Assembly (NCBI GenBank): GCA_021791445.1
Contig: JAJYWO010000016.1
Span: 1 to 36,768 of the forward strand
DNA length: 36,768 bases
Origin: a bacterium
GTDB taxonomy: Bacteria > Patescibacteriota > Minisyncoccia > UBA6257 > UBA9933
Direction: 5' to 3'
Shown one piece after another: positions 13,993 through 22,122 of this stretch. The translations under genes were made by a program, and so were the position numbers. The notes beneath the pieces were generated by a model. That model worked only from the letters and a program-made list of their open reading frames with translations, was not told where the DNA came from and made no database searches. The number at the start of each line of letters is the position of its first letter. Positions within the stretch are counted from its first letter, which is position 1.

Positions 13993-14499
13993 ATGATAGA
14001 TGGTGAAAAACAACTAATTCAAGATGCCATCGGTGGCGAGGCTTCGGCTTTTGGCCTGCTTTATGATAGATATCAGCCGCAAATATACCGGTTTATCTAT
14101 CTTAAGGTCAGTCATCGTGAGGAAGCCGAAGACCTCTGCCATCAAGTATTTCTGAAAGCTTGGCAGAACATTAAAACCTATAAGCATAAAGGATTCCCCT
14201 TTTCCGCTTGGCTTTATGTTATTGCCAGAAATAAGGTAATTGACCATTACAAGCAAAACAGAATAACCATTGATATTGAAACCGTACATTTATCAATTGA
14301 AGACAGAACGGCGGATATGAATGATGCGAAACAAGCAATCGCCAAACTTTCCCCGATTGAACAAGATATTGTCATTATGAGATTTGTGGAAGATTTGCCG
14401 ATAAAAGAAGTGGCGAAAAATTTAAATAAAAGCGAACTCACGATAAGAGTGACGCAAAACAGAGCGATAAAAAAACTGCAAAAAATATTAAATCAATGA
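13993..14499 (+). CDS. ECF-like sigma-70 family factor
   Basis: A 168-residue two-domain sigma factor. Region 2 spans about residues 18-85 (FGLLYDRYQPQIYRFIY, AEDLCHQVFLKAWQNI, FSAWLYVIARNKVIDHYKQ). Region 4 spans about residues 112-165 with a helix-turn-helix (IKEVAKNLNKSELTIRVTQN). There is no region 1.1 or 3, as in group IV (ECF) factors. It directs RNA polymerase to a dedicated promoter set. The stop overlaps the start of the next gene (ATGA), a membrane protein likely to be its anti-sigma partner. The predicted transcript is leaderless. The regulon is unknown. Confidence 0.93.
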   Translation: MIDGEKQLIQDAIGGEASAFGLLYDRYQPQIYRFIYLKVSHREEAEDLCHQVFLKAWQNIKTYKHKGFPFSAWLYVIARNKVIDHYKQNRITIDIETVHLSIEDRTADMNDAKQAIAKLSPIEQDIVIMRFVEDLPIKEVAKNLNKSELTIRVTQNRAIKKLQKILNQ

Positions 14500-14999
14500 A
14501 AAACGATTTGTTTACAACTTTAAAAGGATTAAAAAATATCCAACCTGACAGCGAATACTCAAATAATTCGCGGAATTTTATTTTATCTCAAACGCAGATT
14601 AGCGCCGATTTAAATACTGATTTACGCGGATTTAAAAATTGGTTTGATTTGAAACATTCTTTGATGCTCGCCGGAGCGCTGGCCAGTTTCATTTTTATAG
14701 TTTTAATCGCTGTTTCCTATCTTCCGGGCAATAAAAACAGCCTTGTTGCCGAAGCGAACGAAATCAACGCTTCCATTCAAGTCAAACTGGATGAAATCGG
14801 CTACCAACTGGATAACCAAAAAATAGATTTTTCAATGGCGTCAAACATCCAGAATATCCTCAAAACAACCGTTGACGAACTCGCCCAAGCCCAGGAAGAA
14901 CTGAAAAACAACCCGGACAAACTCAAAGAATCGGTGAAAAAAATCAAAAAAGCCGAACAAGATATAGCCAAAATAAACGAACTTCTGCAAAGCAAATAA
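14496..14999 (+). CDS. Single-pass membrane protein, probable anti-sigma
   Basis: A 167-residue protein: cytoplasmic N-terminus of about 50 residues, one membrane helix (about 54-76, SLMLAGALASFIFIVLIAVSYL), then an extracytoplasmic helical region with Lys/Glu/Gln heptads (about 85-165). It overlaps the upstream ECF sigma gene by 4 nt, implying translational coupling. This topology and position are typical of membrane-bound anti-sigma factors, but no zinc-binding anti-sigma motif is visible, so the role is inferred from context. A strong terminator follows, closing a two-gene operon. Confidence 0.75.
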   Translation: MKNDLFTTLKGLKNIQPDSEYSNNSRNFILSQTQISADLNTDLRGFKNWFDLKHSLMLAGALASFIFIVLIAVSYLPGNKNSLVAEANEINASIQVKLDEIGYQLDNQKIDFSMASNIQNILKTTVDELAQAQEELKNNPDKLKESVKKIKKAEQDIAKINELLQSK

Positions 15000-15027
15000 A
15001 AATCCCGCCATTAGCGGGATTTTTATT
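14998..15027 (+). terminator. Terminator after sigma/anti-sigma operon
   Basis: AAAAATCCCGC-CATTA-GCGGGATTTTT: a strong stem followed by T-rich sequence. It may also serve the convergent HU gene. Confidence 0.8.
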
Positions 15028-15057
15028 TAAATGCTTAAATATTTAAATCTTTAAATA

Positions 15058-15333
15058 TTATTTAACGGCCTCTTTCAAAGCTTTAGCGGCTCTGAATTTC
15101 GGCTTAATGGAAGCAGCGATTTGAATCCTTTCTCCTGTTTTCGGATTGATTCCCATTCTTGCCGCTCTTTTCGCAACCTTAAAAGTTCCGAAACCGGCAA
15201 TAGCCACTTCTTCTCCTTTGGCCATCGTCTTGGTAATGGTGTCAAAAATAGCGTTAATCACTTCCGCCGCGCGCTTCTTCACTTCAATTTCGCCGGCTTT
15301 CATTACCACTTCAACAAGATCTTGCTTCTTCAC
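15058..15333 (-). CDS. hup: HU-family DNA-binding protein
   Basis: A 91-residue HU/IHF-type nucleoid protein that bends DNA. Visible signatures are the N-terminal helices (KKQDLVEVVMKAG), the core GEEVAIAGFGTFKVAKRAAR, and the arm GINPKTGERIQIAASIKPKFRAAKALKEAV. The RMGINPKTGE stretch with the conserved proline at the arm tip is intact. The start is GTG at 15333. No SD is present. TATAAA-rich repeats lie directly upstream (15345-15408) and may contain the promoter. It is convergent with the sigma/anti-sigma operon. Confidence 0.95.
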   Translation of the reverse strand: MKKQDLVEVVMKAGEIEVKKRAAEVINAIFDTITKTMAKGEEVAIAGFGTFKVAKRAARMGINPKTGERIQIAASIKPKFRAAKALKEAVK

Positions 15334-15344
15334 GAGTTTATAAA

Positions 15345-15408
15345 GTTTATAAAGTTATAAGGTTATAAAGTTTTTTTACTTTATAACTTTATGAACTTTA
15401 TAACTTTT
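15345..15408. repeat. Long AT-rich imperfect inverted repeat before HU
   Basis: Tandem TTATAAAGTT-like units on one side and their complements on the other form an imperfect hairpin of roughly 28 bp around a T-run. It lies 12 nt upstream of the HU start and contains several TATAAA boxes. The remaining stretch up to the rny stop shows nothing further. Confidence 0.55.
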
Positions 15409-15477
15409 AACTAACTCTTTCGACCTTTATTTATTTGCTTTAATTATACAGATAAAACCTAATCAAAACAACCCCCT

Positions 15478-16998
15478 CTATTTCGCGTATTCCGCCGACC
15501 TTGTTTCCCTGATAACATTCACTTTTATCTCGCCGGGATATTTTAATTCGGCCTCAATCTTGTTCGCGATGTCCCGCGCCAATTGCAAAACCCCAAAGTC
15601 ATCAATTTTTTCCGGAACCACAAAGACTCTAATTTCCCTTCCCGCGGAAAGCGCGTAAGCGTTTTTCACGCCTTCAAATCCGGTGGCGATTTTTTCCAAT
15701 TCCTCCAAACGCTTAATGTAATTTTCTAAAGTGTCTCGGCGCGCGCCCGGCCTGGAAGCGGACAAAGCGTCGGCAGCCGCCACAATAAACGATTCCGGCG
15801 TTGAGAACGGATATTCCTCGTGGTGCGCTTCCATCGCCTTGATTATTTCGTCTTTGATTCCGAATTTTCTCAAAATCCTCTGTCCCACTTCAACGTGTTT
15901 CCCTCCGACTTCCTGATCAACGGCCTTGCCGATGTCGTGCATTAAAGCGCCGGTTTTGGCTATTTCCACATTGAGCCCTAATTCCTCCGCCAATAAACCC
16001 GCAATATGAGCGCATTCAATGGAATGATTTAAAACATTCTGGCCGTAACTGGTGCGGAAATGAAGCCGCCCCAAAAGCTGGATTATTTCTTTAGGCAGAT
16101 TGTAAACGCCGACTTCGTAAGCCGCTTCCTCGCCTTTTTCCATCATTCTTTTCGCGATTTCCTGCCTCGCTTCTTCCACTTTTTCCTCGATTTTCGCCGG
16201 TTGAATCCTGCCGTCTTTCACAAGCTTTTCCAAGGCTGATTTGGCGATTTCCCGCCTCAACGGATCAAAAGAAGAAATAATTATCGCGCCCGGCGTCTCG
16301 TCAACGATAAATTCCACTCCGGTTTCGCGCTCCAAAGCCCTAATATTCCTTCCTTCGCGGCCGATAATTTTTCCCTTCATATCCTCGTCTTCAAGATTAA
16401 AAACGCTGGTGGTAACTTCGGCGACATGCGAACGCGAAAGCCGCTGTATTGCCGCCGTCATAATTTCAACTCCCTTGCGTTCCATTTCCTCATTCCGCTC
16501 CTTAATCATTTTTTGCGCAACTTGTGCCAAATCATCCTTAAATTTCTCCCTTACGCTTTCCAAAAGCTTTTCCTTCGCCTCAACTTCGCTGAGTTTGGCG
16601 ATTTTTTCAAACTCCAAAGAAAGTTTTTGTTTATCTTCGTCAAACCGGACTCTGGCGGCTTTTATTTTTTCAACATCTTCCTTAACTTGCCCCTCCTGGA
16701 AACGAATATCCTGCCATTGCCTTTCCAGCGTTTCTTCCCGCTTTAAAAGGCGCTCCTCAACGCGGTCCAACTGCGATTTCCTTTCTTTTTCTTCTTTTTT
16801 TATTTCCTCGCTTAAATCAACCGCCTTTTTTTGCGCTTCAACGATTATTTCTTTCGACTTTAATTCCGCCTCTTCCAAGCGTTTTTTTATTATTTGCTCA
16901 ACCGACCCTTCCTTTTTGGCGGAAAGATATTTTTTAGCGATATAGCCGGCAAGAAACCCGGCTAAAATTAAAACTGCCCAAAAAATTGGATTCTGCAT
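15478..16998 (-). CDS. rny: Ribonuclease Y
   Basis: A 506-residue membrane-anchored endoribonuclease that initiates mRNA decay. Order: N-terminal membrane helix (about 5-23), long Glu/Lys coiled coil (about 30-190), KH domain with GREGRNIRALERETGVEFIVDE, then an HD domain with LMHDIGKA near residue 355 and HHEEYPF. The C-terminus VNVIRETRSAEYAK matches RNase Y. I chose the ATG at 16998. The frame continues to a TTG at 17022, but MQNPIFWAVLILAG fits the family start. It is monocistronic. RNase Y is an obvious candidate for processing other RNAs here. Confidence 0.95.
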   Translation of the reverse strand: MQNPIFWAVLILAGFLAGYIAKKYLSAKKEGSVEQIIKKRLEEAELKSKEIIVEAQKKAVDLSEEIKKEEKERKSQLDRVEERLLKREETLERQWQDIRFQEGQVKEDVEKIKAARVRFDEDKQKLSLEFEKIAKLSEVEAKEKLLESVREKFKDDLAQVAQKMIKERNEEMERKGVEIMTAAIQRLSRSHVAEVTTSVFNLEDEDMKGKIIGREGRNIRALERETGVEFIVDETPGAIIISSFDPLRREIAKSALEKLVKDGRIQPAKIEEKVEEARQEIAKRMMEKGEEAAYEVGVYNLPKEIIQLLGRLHFRTSYGQNVLNHSIECAHIAGLLAEELGLNVEIAKTGALMHDIGKAVDQEVGGKHVEVGQRILRKFGIKDEIIKAMEAHHEEYPFSTPESFIVAAADALSASRPGARRDTLENYIKRLEELEKIATGFEGVKNAYALSAGREIRVFVVPEKIDDFGVLQLARDIANKIEAELKYPGEIKVNVIRETRSAEYAK

Positions 16999-17106
16999 AA
17001 TTAAAAAATCTGCGAATTGCAAATTCGATACGAATATACGAATTTTTCATATGGTCGTAAGTATTCCGCATTTCGCAGTTTATTGGTTTTTATAACTTAT
17101 AATCAT

Positions 17107-17135
17107 TTGCGACAAATCAATTATAAGGTTAAAAT
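17107..17135 (+). promoter_or_regulatory. Promoter of gpmI
   Basis: TTGCGA (17107-17112), a 17-nt spacer, TAAAAT (17130-17135), 15 nt before the ATG. The expected 5' UTR is about 8 nt and lacks an SD. The upstream stretch 16999-17100 holds only short inverted repeats (CGAATT-TGC-AATTCG). Confidence 0.5.
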
Positions 17136-17150
17136 AAAACAAAGTAAAGT

Positions 17151-18689
17151 ATGAAACAAACTATTGCCTTAATCATTTTGGACGGCTGGGGAGTGGGACG
17201 AAGCGACCAATCCAACCCCATTTTTGCCGCCAATCTTCAAAATATCAATTATATTAAAGCCAATTTCCCTTTGGCCAGTTTACAGGCGTCCGGAATCGCT
17301 TCGGGAATCCCCTGGGGCGAAGAAGGAAACAGCGAAATCGGCCACCTCACTATCGGCGCCGGCAAGGTTGTTTACCAAAACTATCCGATGATTACCATGG
17401 CCGTCAGAAACGGAGATTTTTTTAAAAATGAAATCATTAAAAATTCTTTCGAATCAGCCAAAAAAAACGATGCCGCGGTTCATTTAATCGGACTTTTATC
17501 GGACGGCAATGTCCACGCCTCATTGGAACATCTTAATGCCCTAATCCGATTCGCCGAAAAAGAGAAACCGAAAACGCTCAATCTGCATTTGATCACCGAT
17601 GGCCGCGACAGTTCGCCGACCGCTTCTATCGGATTGATTAAACAGCTCAACGAAACCATAACCGCTTCTCCGAACGCCAATTGCCGAATCGCCAGCGTCA
17701 GCGGCCGCTATTACGCCATGGACCGCGACAAGCACATGGATAGAACGGAAAAATATTATCAAACAATCACCAAAGGAGACGGAGTTTTTGTCGATATTGA
17801 AAAATACATCCAAGAAAATTACGCCAAAGAATTGACCGACGAATACATTCTCCCCGCCATCAGTTCGCCAGACGGACTTATTAAAGAAAACGATTCCGTT
17901 TTTTTCTTCAATTTCCGCGAAGACAGAATGCGCCAGATGGTGGAAATGTTTAGTAAAAATTCCCCAAATTTACAAATCGCGTCAATGGTAAGTTATGACG
18001 ACAAATTCAACATTCCGGTCGCTTTCAGAAAAGAAATTATCACCAATCCGTTAAGCAGGATTCTGTCGGAAAATGGCAAAATCCAATTTAAAATCGCGGA
18101 AACCGAAAAATACGCCCATATCACTTACTTTTTCAACGGCGAAACAGAAGCGCCGTTCAACAACGAATACCGCGTTTTGATCCCCTCGCGAAACGACATC
18201 AGCCACGATGAACATCCGGAAATGATGGCAAATGAAATCACCCAGCGCCTCGTGAGCGCCATTGAAGAGCAGACTTACGATTTCATACTGGCGAATTACG
18301 CCAACGCCGACATTATCGCCCATACCGGAAATTACAACGCCTGCCTTAAAGCCGTATCGTTCATTGACGAACAAATCGGGGAAATAACAGCCGCGGCCAT
18401 GGAGCATAACGCTGTCGTCATTATCACTTCCGACCACGGCAACGCCGAAGTGATGTTTGACCCGAAAACCGGAGCCATAGAAACAAAACACAACGCCAGT
18501 CCGGTGCCTTTTTACCTTGTCGCCAAACAATTCCAATTAAAACAGCCGAGGCAGGAAGCCGAAGTTTCCCATTTGGAAAAAATAAGCGCCGGCGTTTTAG
18601 CCGACGTCGCTCCGACTGTTTTAGAGTTAATGCAAATTCCCAAACCGAAAGAAATGACCGGCCAAAGCCTGTTGAAACAACTTATTTAA
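17151..18689 (+). CDS. gpmI: Cofactor-independent phosphoglycerate mutase
   Basis: A 512-residue metal-dependent enzyme of the alkaline phosphatase superfamily that interconverts 3- and 2-phosphoglycerate in glycolysis. Visible motifs: LDGWG with the metal-binding Asp (residue 11), GEEGNSEIGH with the phosphoserine (Ser61), ITDGRDSSP, SGRYYAMDRDKHMDR, NYANADIIAHTGN and TSDHGNAE for the second metal. Length matches the family. The start is ATG and the leader is very short. The 3' end overlaps the convergent DUF192 gene by 8 nt. It is the only glycolytic gene in the window. Confidence 0.97.
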   Translation: MKQTIALIILDGWGVGRSDQSNPIFAANLQNINYIKANFPLASLQASGIASGIPWGEEGNSEIGHLTIGAGKVVYQNYPMITMAVRNGDFFKNEIIKNSFESAKKNDAAVHLIGLLSDGNVHASLEHLNALIRFAEKEKPKTLNLHLITDGRDSSPTASIGLIKQLNETITASPNANCRIASVSGRYYAMDRDKHMDRTEKYYQTITKGDGVFVDIEKYIQENYAKELTDEYILPAISSPDGLIKENDSVFFFNFREDRMRQMVEMFSKNSPNLQIASMVSYDDKFNIPVAFRKEIITNPLSRILSENGKIQFKIAETEKYAHITYFFNGETEAPFNNEYRVLIPSRNDISHDEHPEMMANEITQRLVSAIEEQTYDFILANYANADIIAHTGNYNACLKAVSFIDEQIGEITAAAMEHNAVVIITSDHGNAEVMFDPKTGAIETKHNASPVPFYLVAKQFQLKQPRQEAEVSHLEKISAGVLADVAPTVLELMQIPKPKEMTGQSLLKQLI

Positions 18690-19083
18690 CCAATTCAATC
18701 ACTTTGTCGATTCCCGCGGGCGCGGTTATTGTGATTAAGCCGGTTTTGTCTTCCGACGCCAATAAATCGCGGCCGACAATTTCATCTCCATTCATCCAAA
18801 CAAGCTCCAGATCCAAATGCGTGTTTTTGTTCCAAAACGTCGGTTTGCTTCCGGGCGCAAAAAAGAAAACCATTCCGTCCGCGCCTTTCAATTCGGAAAT
18901 TCCCGAAAGTCCCCTTGCCCGCTGTAAAACCGTGCGCGCGGTGTATAAAACATAATCCTTGCCCTCTATGTTTAAAACGATTTTTTCGGCGTCATTCGCC
19001 AAATCCGCTTTGCCGATAAAAAATAAAATAATTCCCGCTAAAATTCCGGCCGCAATCAATAAAATATGTCTGAATTTTTTCAT
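18682..19083 (-). CDS. DUF192 family membrane-anchored protein
   Basis: A 133-residue protein with an N-terminal hydrophobic anchor (residues about 5-24, HILLIAAGILAGIILFFIG) and a DUF192 domain. Visible pattern: ARTVLQRARGLSG, GADGMVFFFAP, TFWNKNTHLDLELVWMNGDEIV, close to the family's GLM...GMLF...WMKNT...D consensus. The function of DUF192 is not established. The ATG at 19083, 1 nt after the argS stop, is preferred. An ATG at 19107 in the same frame would overlap argS and add eight basic residues. It is translated from the argS transcript. Confidence 0.85.
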   Translation of the reverse strand: MKKFRHILLIAAGILAGIILFFIGKADLANDAEKIVLNIEGKDYVLYTARTVLQRARGLSGISELKGADGMVFFFAPGSKPTFWNKNTHLDLELVWMNGDEIVGRDLLASEDKTGLITITAPAGIDKVIELVK

Positions 19084-19084
19084 A

Positions 19085-20773
19085 TTACATTTTTTCCGGC
19101 GCTTCAATCCCTAATAAATTAAGCCCTGTTTTTAATACGTTGGCAACGGCTTTGATTAAAGCAAGGCGCGCTTTTTTAATTTCTTTTTCCGCTTTCAATA
19201 CGGGCAATGATTGATAAAAAGAATTTGTCAATTTGGCCAATTCAAACAAATAATCCGCCAAATAATGAGGAAAATAATTTATCGTTATTCTCTCGATAAC
19301 CAAAGGGAATTCCTCCAATTTTAAAATCAAATCCATTTCCGTTTTTTCATTCAAATATTTCGAATTAAATTTTTTAAATCCCGATTTCCGCAAAATGCTC
19401 TTCAAGCGCGCGTATGTGTATTGAAGATACGGCCCGGAATTTCCTTCAAAATTAAGCATTTTATCCCATTGAAAAGCGATGTCGGACTGCCTGTTTTGCG
19501 ACAAATCATTGTATTTCACCGCGCCTATGCCGACGATTTTCGCGATTTTTTCTTTTTCTTTCAAAATTAATTTCGGATTTTTTTCTTCAACTATTTTTTT
19601 CGCTCTGATAATCGCTTCTTTCAACACGTCTTCCAAGGAAATGTGTTTGCCGCCGCGCGTTGATAATTTTTTCATATCCTCGCCGAGAACAAGTCCGAAT
19701 TTTATATGCGCCATTTCCTGATTTTTAATAATGCCCATTTTCTTTACAGCATTGAATAATTGGCTTAAATGGAAAGTTTGTTCGTTGCCGACGACATACA
19801 AAATTGAGTCGGCTTTGAATTTATTTACGCGATATTTAACGGTCGCGATGTCCGTTGTCGCGTACAGATACGCCCCGTCGGATTTTTGAATTATAAAAGG
19901 GGTTTTATCATCATCAATAAAAATAACAATCGCGCCCTCGCTTTTAACGGCGACTTTTTTTCTTAACGCCTCGGAAACAATATCTCCAAGCATCGGATTA
20001 TAAAAGCTTTCGCCCAATTGATGGTCAAATTTCACGCCGAGCAAATTAAAAATATTTTTCAATTCTTTGAATGTTATGCTGCGAAATTTCTTCCATATTT
20101 TCAAATTTTCTTTATTTTTGCTTTGAAGTTTTTTTACTTCTTCTTTGGCAATATCTTCCAATTTGGAATCATTTTTCATTCTCGCCGTATAATCAACATA
20201 CAACTCCATCAACCCCTCTAAAGAAATATCTTTTAATTTTTTATCTTTTTGTTTCTCTTTATATGCCGCTATTAAAACTCCGAATTGCTTTCCCCAATCG
20301 CCCAAATGGCTGTCGCCTATCGCCTTATGTCCGCTAAATTTTAAAATATTGTATAGCGCCTGGCCGATTATGGTTGAGCGCAAATGCCCGATACTCATCG
20401 GTTTCGCGATATTTATCCCGCAATAATCAATCACAATATTTTTCTTAATTTTATTTTTGCTCTTCCCCCATTTCCCGCCCGATTTATAAATATTTTCAAA
20501 TTCATTTTGCAAAACTTTTTCCGAAACCCAGAAATTTACGAATCCCGGCGGAACAATTTCTATTTTCTCAAAAAAATTTGGCTTAGTACTTAATACTTCA
20601 TACTTAATACTTTCCGCAATTTTCATCGGATTCTCGCCGCGGATTTTCGCCAATTTTAAAGCCACATTCGTGGAATAATGCCCAAATTGCTCGTTTCCCG
20701 GTATAGAAATTTCCACTTCAATGTCGTTGCCAATGGTTTTCTTAATTAAATCGATAATTTTTGTCTTAATCAT
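19085..20773 (-). CDS. argS: Arginyl-tRNA synthetase
   Basis: A 562-residue class I aminoacyl-tRNA synthetase that charges tRNA-Arg. The order is an N-terminal Add-1-type tRNA-binding domain, the catalytic domain with the HIGH-type motif AKPMSIGHLRSTIIG (first His replaced by Ser), FDHQLGESFYN, the KMSKS-like loop MKKLSTRGGKHISLEDVL, and the anticodon-binding helical domain ending in LLGIEAPEKM. A microrepeat (TACTTAATAC type) is translated near residues 55-66. A TATAAT box sits 8 nt before the ATG, overlapping the divergent smpB -10 box. The DUF192 gene follows. Confidence 0.96.
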   Translation of the reverse strand: MIKTKIIDLIKKTIGNDIEVEISIPGNEQFGHYSTNVALKLAKIRGENPMKIAESIKYEVLSTKPNFFEKIEIVPPGFVNFWVSEKVLQNEFENIYKSGGKWGKSKNKIKKNIVIDYCGINIAKPMSIGHLRSTIIGQALYNILKFSGHKAIGDSHLGDWGKQFGVLIAAYKEKQKDKKLKDISLEGLMELYVDYTARMKNDSKLEDIAKEEVKKLQSKNKENLKIWKKFRSITFKELKNIFNLLGVKFDHQLGESFYNPMLGDIVSEALRKKVAVKSEGAIVIFIDDDKTPFIIQKSDGAYLYATTDIATVKYRVNKFKADSILYVVGNEQTFHLSQLFNAVKKMGIIKNQEMAHIKFGLVLGEDMKKLSTRGGKHISLEDVLKEAIIRAKKIVEEKNPKLILKEKEKIAKIVGIGAVKYNDLSQNRQSDIAFQWDKMLNFEGNSGPYLQYTYARLKSILRKSGFKKFNSKYLNEKTEMDLILKLEEFPLVIERITINYFPHYLADYLFELAKLTNSFYQSLPVLKAEKEIKKARLALIKAVANVLKTGLNLLGIEAPEKM

Positions 20774-20789
20774 TATTATTTATTATACT
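20761..20789. promoter_or_regulatory. Divergent overlapping promoters argS/smpB
   Basis: Plus strand: TTGTCT (20761-20766), a 17-nt spacer, TATACT (20784-20789), 7 nt before the smpB ATG. Minus strand: TATAAT (20782-20787), 8 nt before the argS ATG. The two -10 boxes overlap in ATTATACT. Both mRNAs are predicted to be leaderless, within an intergenic gap of only 23 nt. Confidence 0.6.
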
Positions 20790-20796
20790 TAAACAT

Positions 20797-21231
20797 ATGA
20801 TTATTTCCACCAATAAACGCGCTTATTTTGACTACGAAATCCTGGAAACATACGAAGCGGGAATTGAATTATCAGGAGTGGAAGTCAAGTCAATCAGGGC
20901 CGGCAGAATAAATCTGGCGGGTTCTTATGTTTTGATTCGCGGAAACGATGTCCGACTTTTAAACGCCGACATTCCCCCTTTCCAGCCCCAAAACACCCCC
21001 GAAGATTACGATTCCAAGCGCACTCGCCGCCTGCTTCTGAATAAATCGGAAATCAAAAATCTTATCGGCAGAATACATGAAAAAGGCTTGACTTTGATGC
21101 CGCTGAAAGTATATACTAAAAACCGGAAAATAAAGATTGAAATCGGACTGGCAAAGAGCAGAAAGAAAGCGGATAAAAGAGAATTCATCAAGAAAAGAGA
21201 CATGGAACGGGAGACTGGAAGAAAATTTTAA
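20797..21231 (+). CDS. smpB: SsrA-binding protein SmpB
   Basis: A 144-residue SmpB, the partner of tmRNA in trans-translation ribosome rescue. Signatures: NKRAYFDYEILETYEAGIELSGVEVKSIRAGRINLAGSYV, then NADIPPFQPQNTPEDYDSKRTRRLLLNKSEI, and the basic C-terminal tail (KADKREFIKKRDMERETGRKF) that mimics mRNA in the decoding site. The length is slightly short but complete. The tmRNA gene begins 1 nt after its stop, so both are likely cotranscribed. No SD. The start is predicted to be leaderless. Confidence 0.97.
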   Translation: MIISTNKRAYFDYEILETYEAGIELSGVEVKSIRAGRINLAGSYVLIRGNDVRLLNADIPPFQPQNTPEDYDSKRTRRLLLNKSEIKNLIGRIHEKGLTLMPLKVYTKNRKIKIEIGLAKSRKKADKREFIKKRDMERETGRKF

Positions 21232-21232
21232 T

Positions 21233-21571
21233 GGGAATGCCAGGATTCGATGGCAGCACTTTCATAAAATGGCAAGCTGAGGATGACTTCTTACCTCAAA
21301 AATCATGAAGTCGAAATCATATCTGCCAAAAACAGATTAGCCAATTTATTGGCTCCTGCATTCGCTTTCGCGTAAGCAGGCATCGCTTGGTTGAAGCTTG
21401 ATAGGCCAGTAAGCGGTGTTATAAATCAAGCTGCGCTTAATTTCTTTTCCGGCGGACATTAAGCGGAGATTCAGTCGGAAAAAATCGTCCCGAGTTTATC
21501 AAAGGACTAAGCTTGTAGAAGTTTTATGGGAATATTGTCAGACGCGGGTTCAACTCCCGCCATTTCCACCA
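21233..21571 (+). ncRNA. ssrA: tmRNA
   Basis: One-piece tmRNA of 339 nt. The 5' GGGAATG and 3' CATTTCC form the tRNA-like acceptor, including the G3:U70 alanine identity pair. The T-arm is CGGGTTCAACTCCCG and CCA is encoded. The tag frame begins after AGTC, with GAA at 21313 as the likely resume codon, giving EIISAKNRLANLLAPAFAFA and TAA at 21373-21375. If GCC at 21325 were used instead, the tag would be 16 residues. The tag end AFAFA differs from the common ALAA. The gene lies directly after smpB. Confidence 0.96.
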
Positions 21572-21611
21572 AAACGGATATTTAAATATTTAAACATTTA
21601 AATATAAAAAA

Positions 21612-22118
21612 ATTATTCAACAATACAAAATCAACAATCAAATAAAAGCGCCCGAATTGAGGGTTGTCGACGAAACCGGAGAAAATCTTGGCGTTATGCC
21701 GCTTGAAGCGGCATTAAAATTAGCCGCGGAAAAAGAATTAGACTTGATTGAAATCGCGCCTATGGTCAAACCGCCGGTCGCCAAAATAATCAGTTTTGAT
21801 AAATTCCGTTACCAGAAAGAAAAAGAGCTGAAAAAACAGAAATCATTGCAGAAAATCAGCGAATTGAAAAGAGTGCAAATCACCGCTCGCGCCGCGAAAA
21901 ACGATTTGGAAGTCAGGGCGAAAAAAGCCGACGAATTTCTGAATGACGGCGACAAAGTTGAAATAATGCTTGTTTTGAAAGGAAGGGAAAAATACAACAG
22001 AATTTGGGCGAATCAAAAAATGGACGAATTTATGAAGATGATAACCGTGGAATATAAAATCACGATGCCGCCGAAATTCATCGGTAAAGGAATCGTAATG
22101 CAAATAGCCAAAAAATAA
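21612..22118 (+). CDS. infC: Translation initiation factor IF-3, AUU start
   Basis: IF-3 blocks subunit joining and proofreads start codons. The canonical-start frame (TTG at 21657) would remove family-conserved residues. Reading upstream in-frame gives YKINNQIKAPELRVVDETGENLGV, matching the usual IF-3 N-terminus, with no ATG, GTG or TTG before it. The start must therefore be AUU at 21612 or 21615 (or another near-cognate codon). This mirrors the E. coli AUU start used for autoregulation. The domain order is normal: N-domain to about residue 85 with linker, then C-domain ending MPPKFIGKGIVMQIAKK. It lies 40 nt after tmRNA and precedes rpmI and rplT. Confidence 0.93.
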   Translation: MIQQYKINNQIKAPELRVVDETGENLGVMPLEAALKLAAEKELDLIEIAPMVKPPVAKIISFDKFRYQKEKELKKQKSLQKISELKRVQITARAAKNDLEVRAKKADEFLNDGDKVEIMLVLKGREKYNRIWANQKMDEFMKMITVEYKITMPPKFIGKGIVMQIAKK

Positions 22119-22122
22119 TGAA

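Noticed and set aside
16241-16945. A 234-codon Ser/Phe-rich plus-strand frame opposite rny
   Set aside because: Complement of the Glu/Lys coiled-coil codons of RNase Y.
18051-18536. A 161-codon minus-strand frame opposite gpmI
   Set aside because: Antisense shadow; gpmI is a full-length clear homologue on the other strand.
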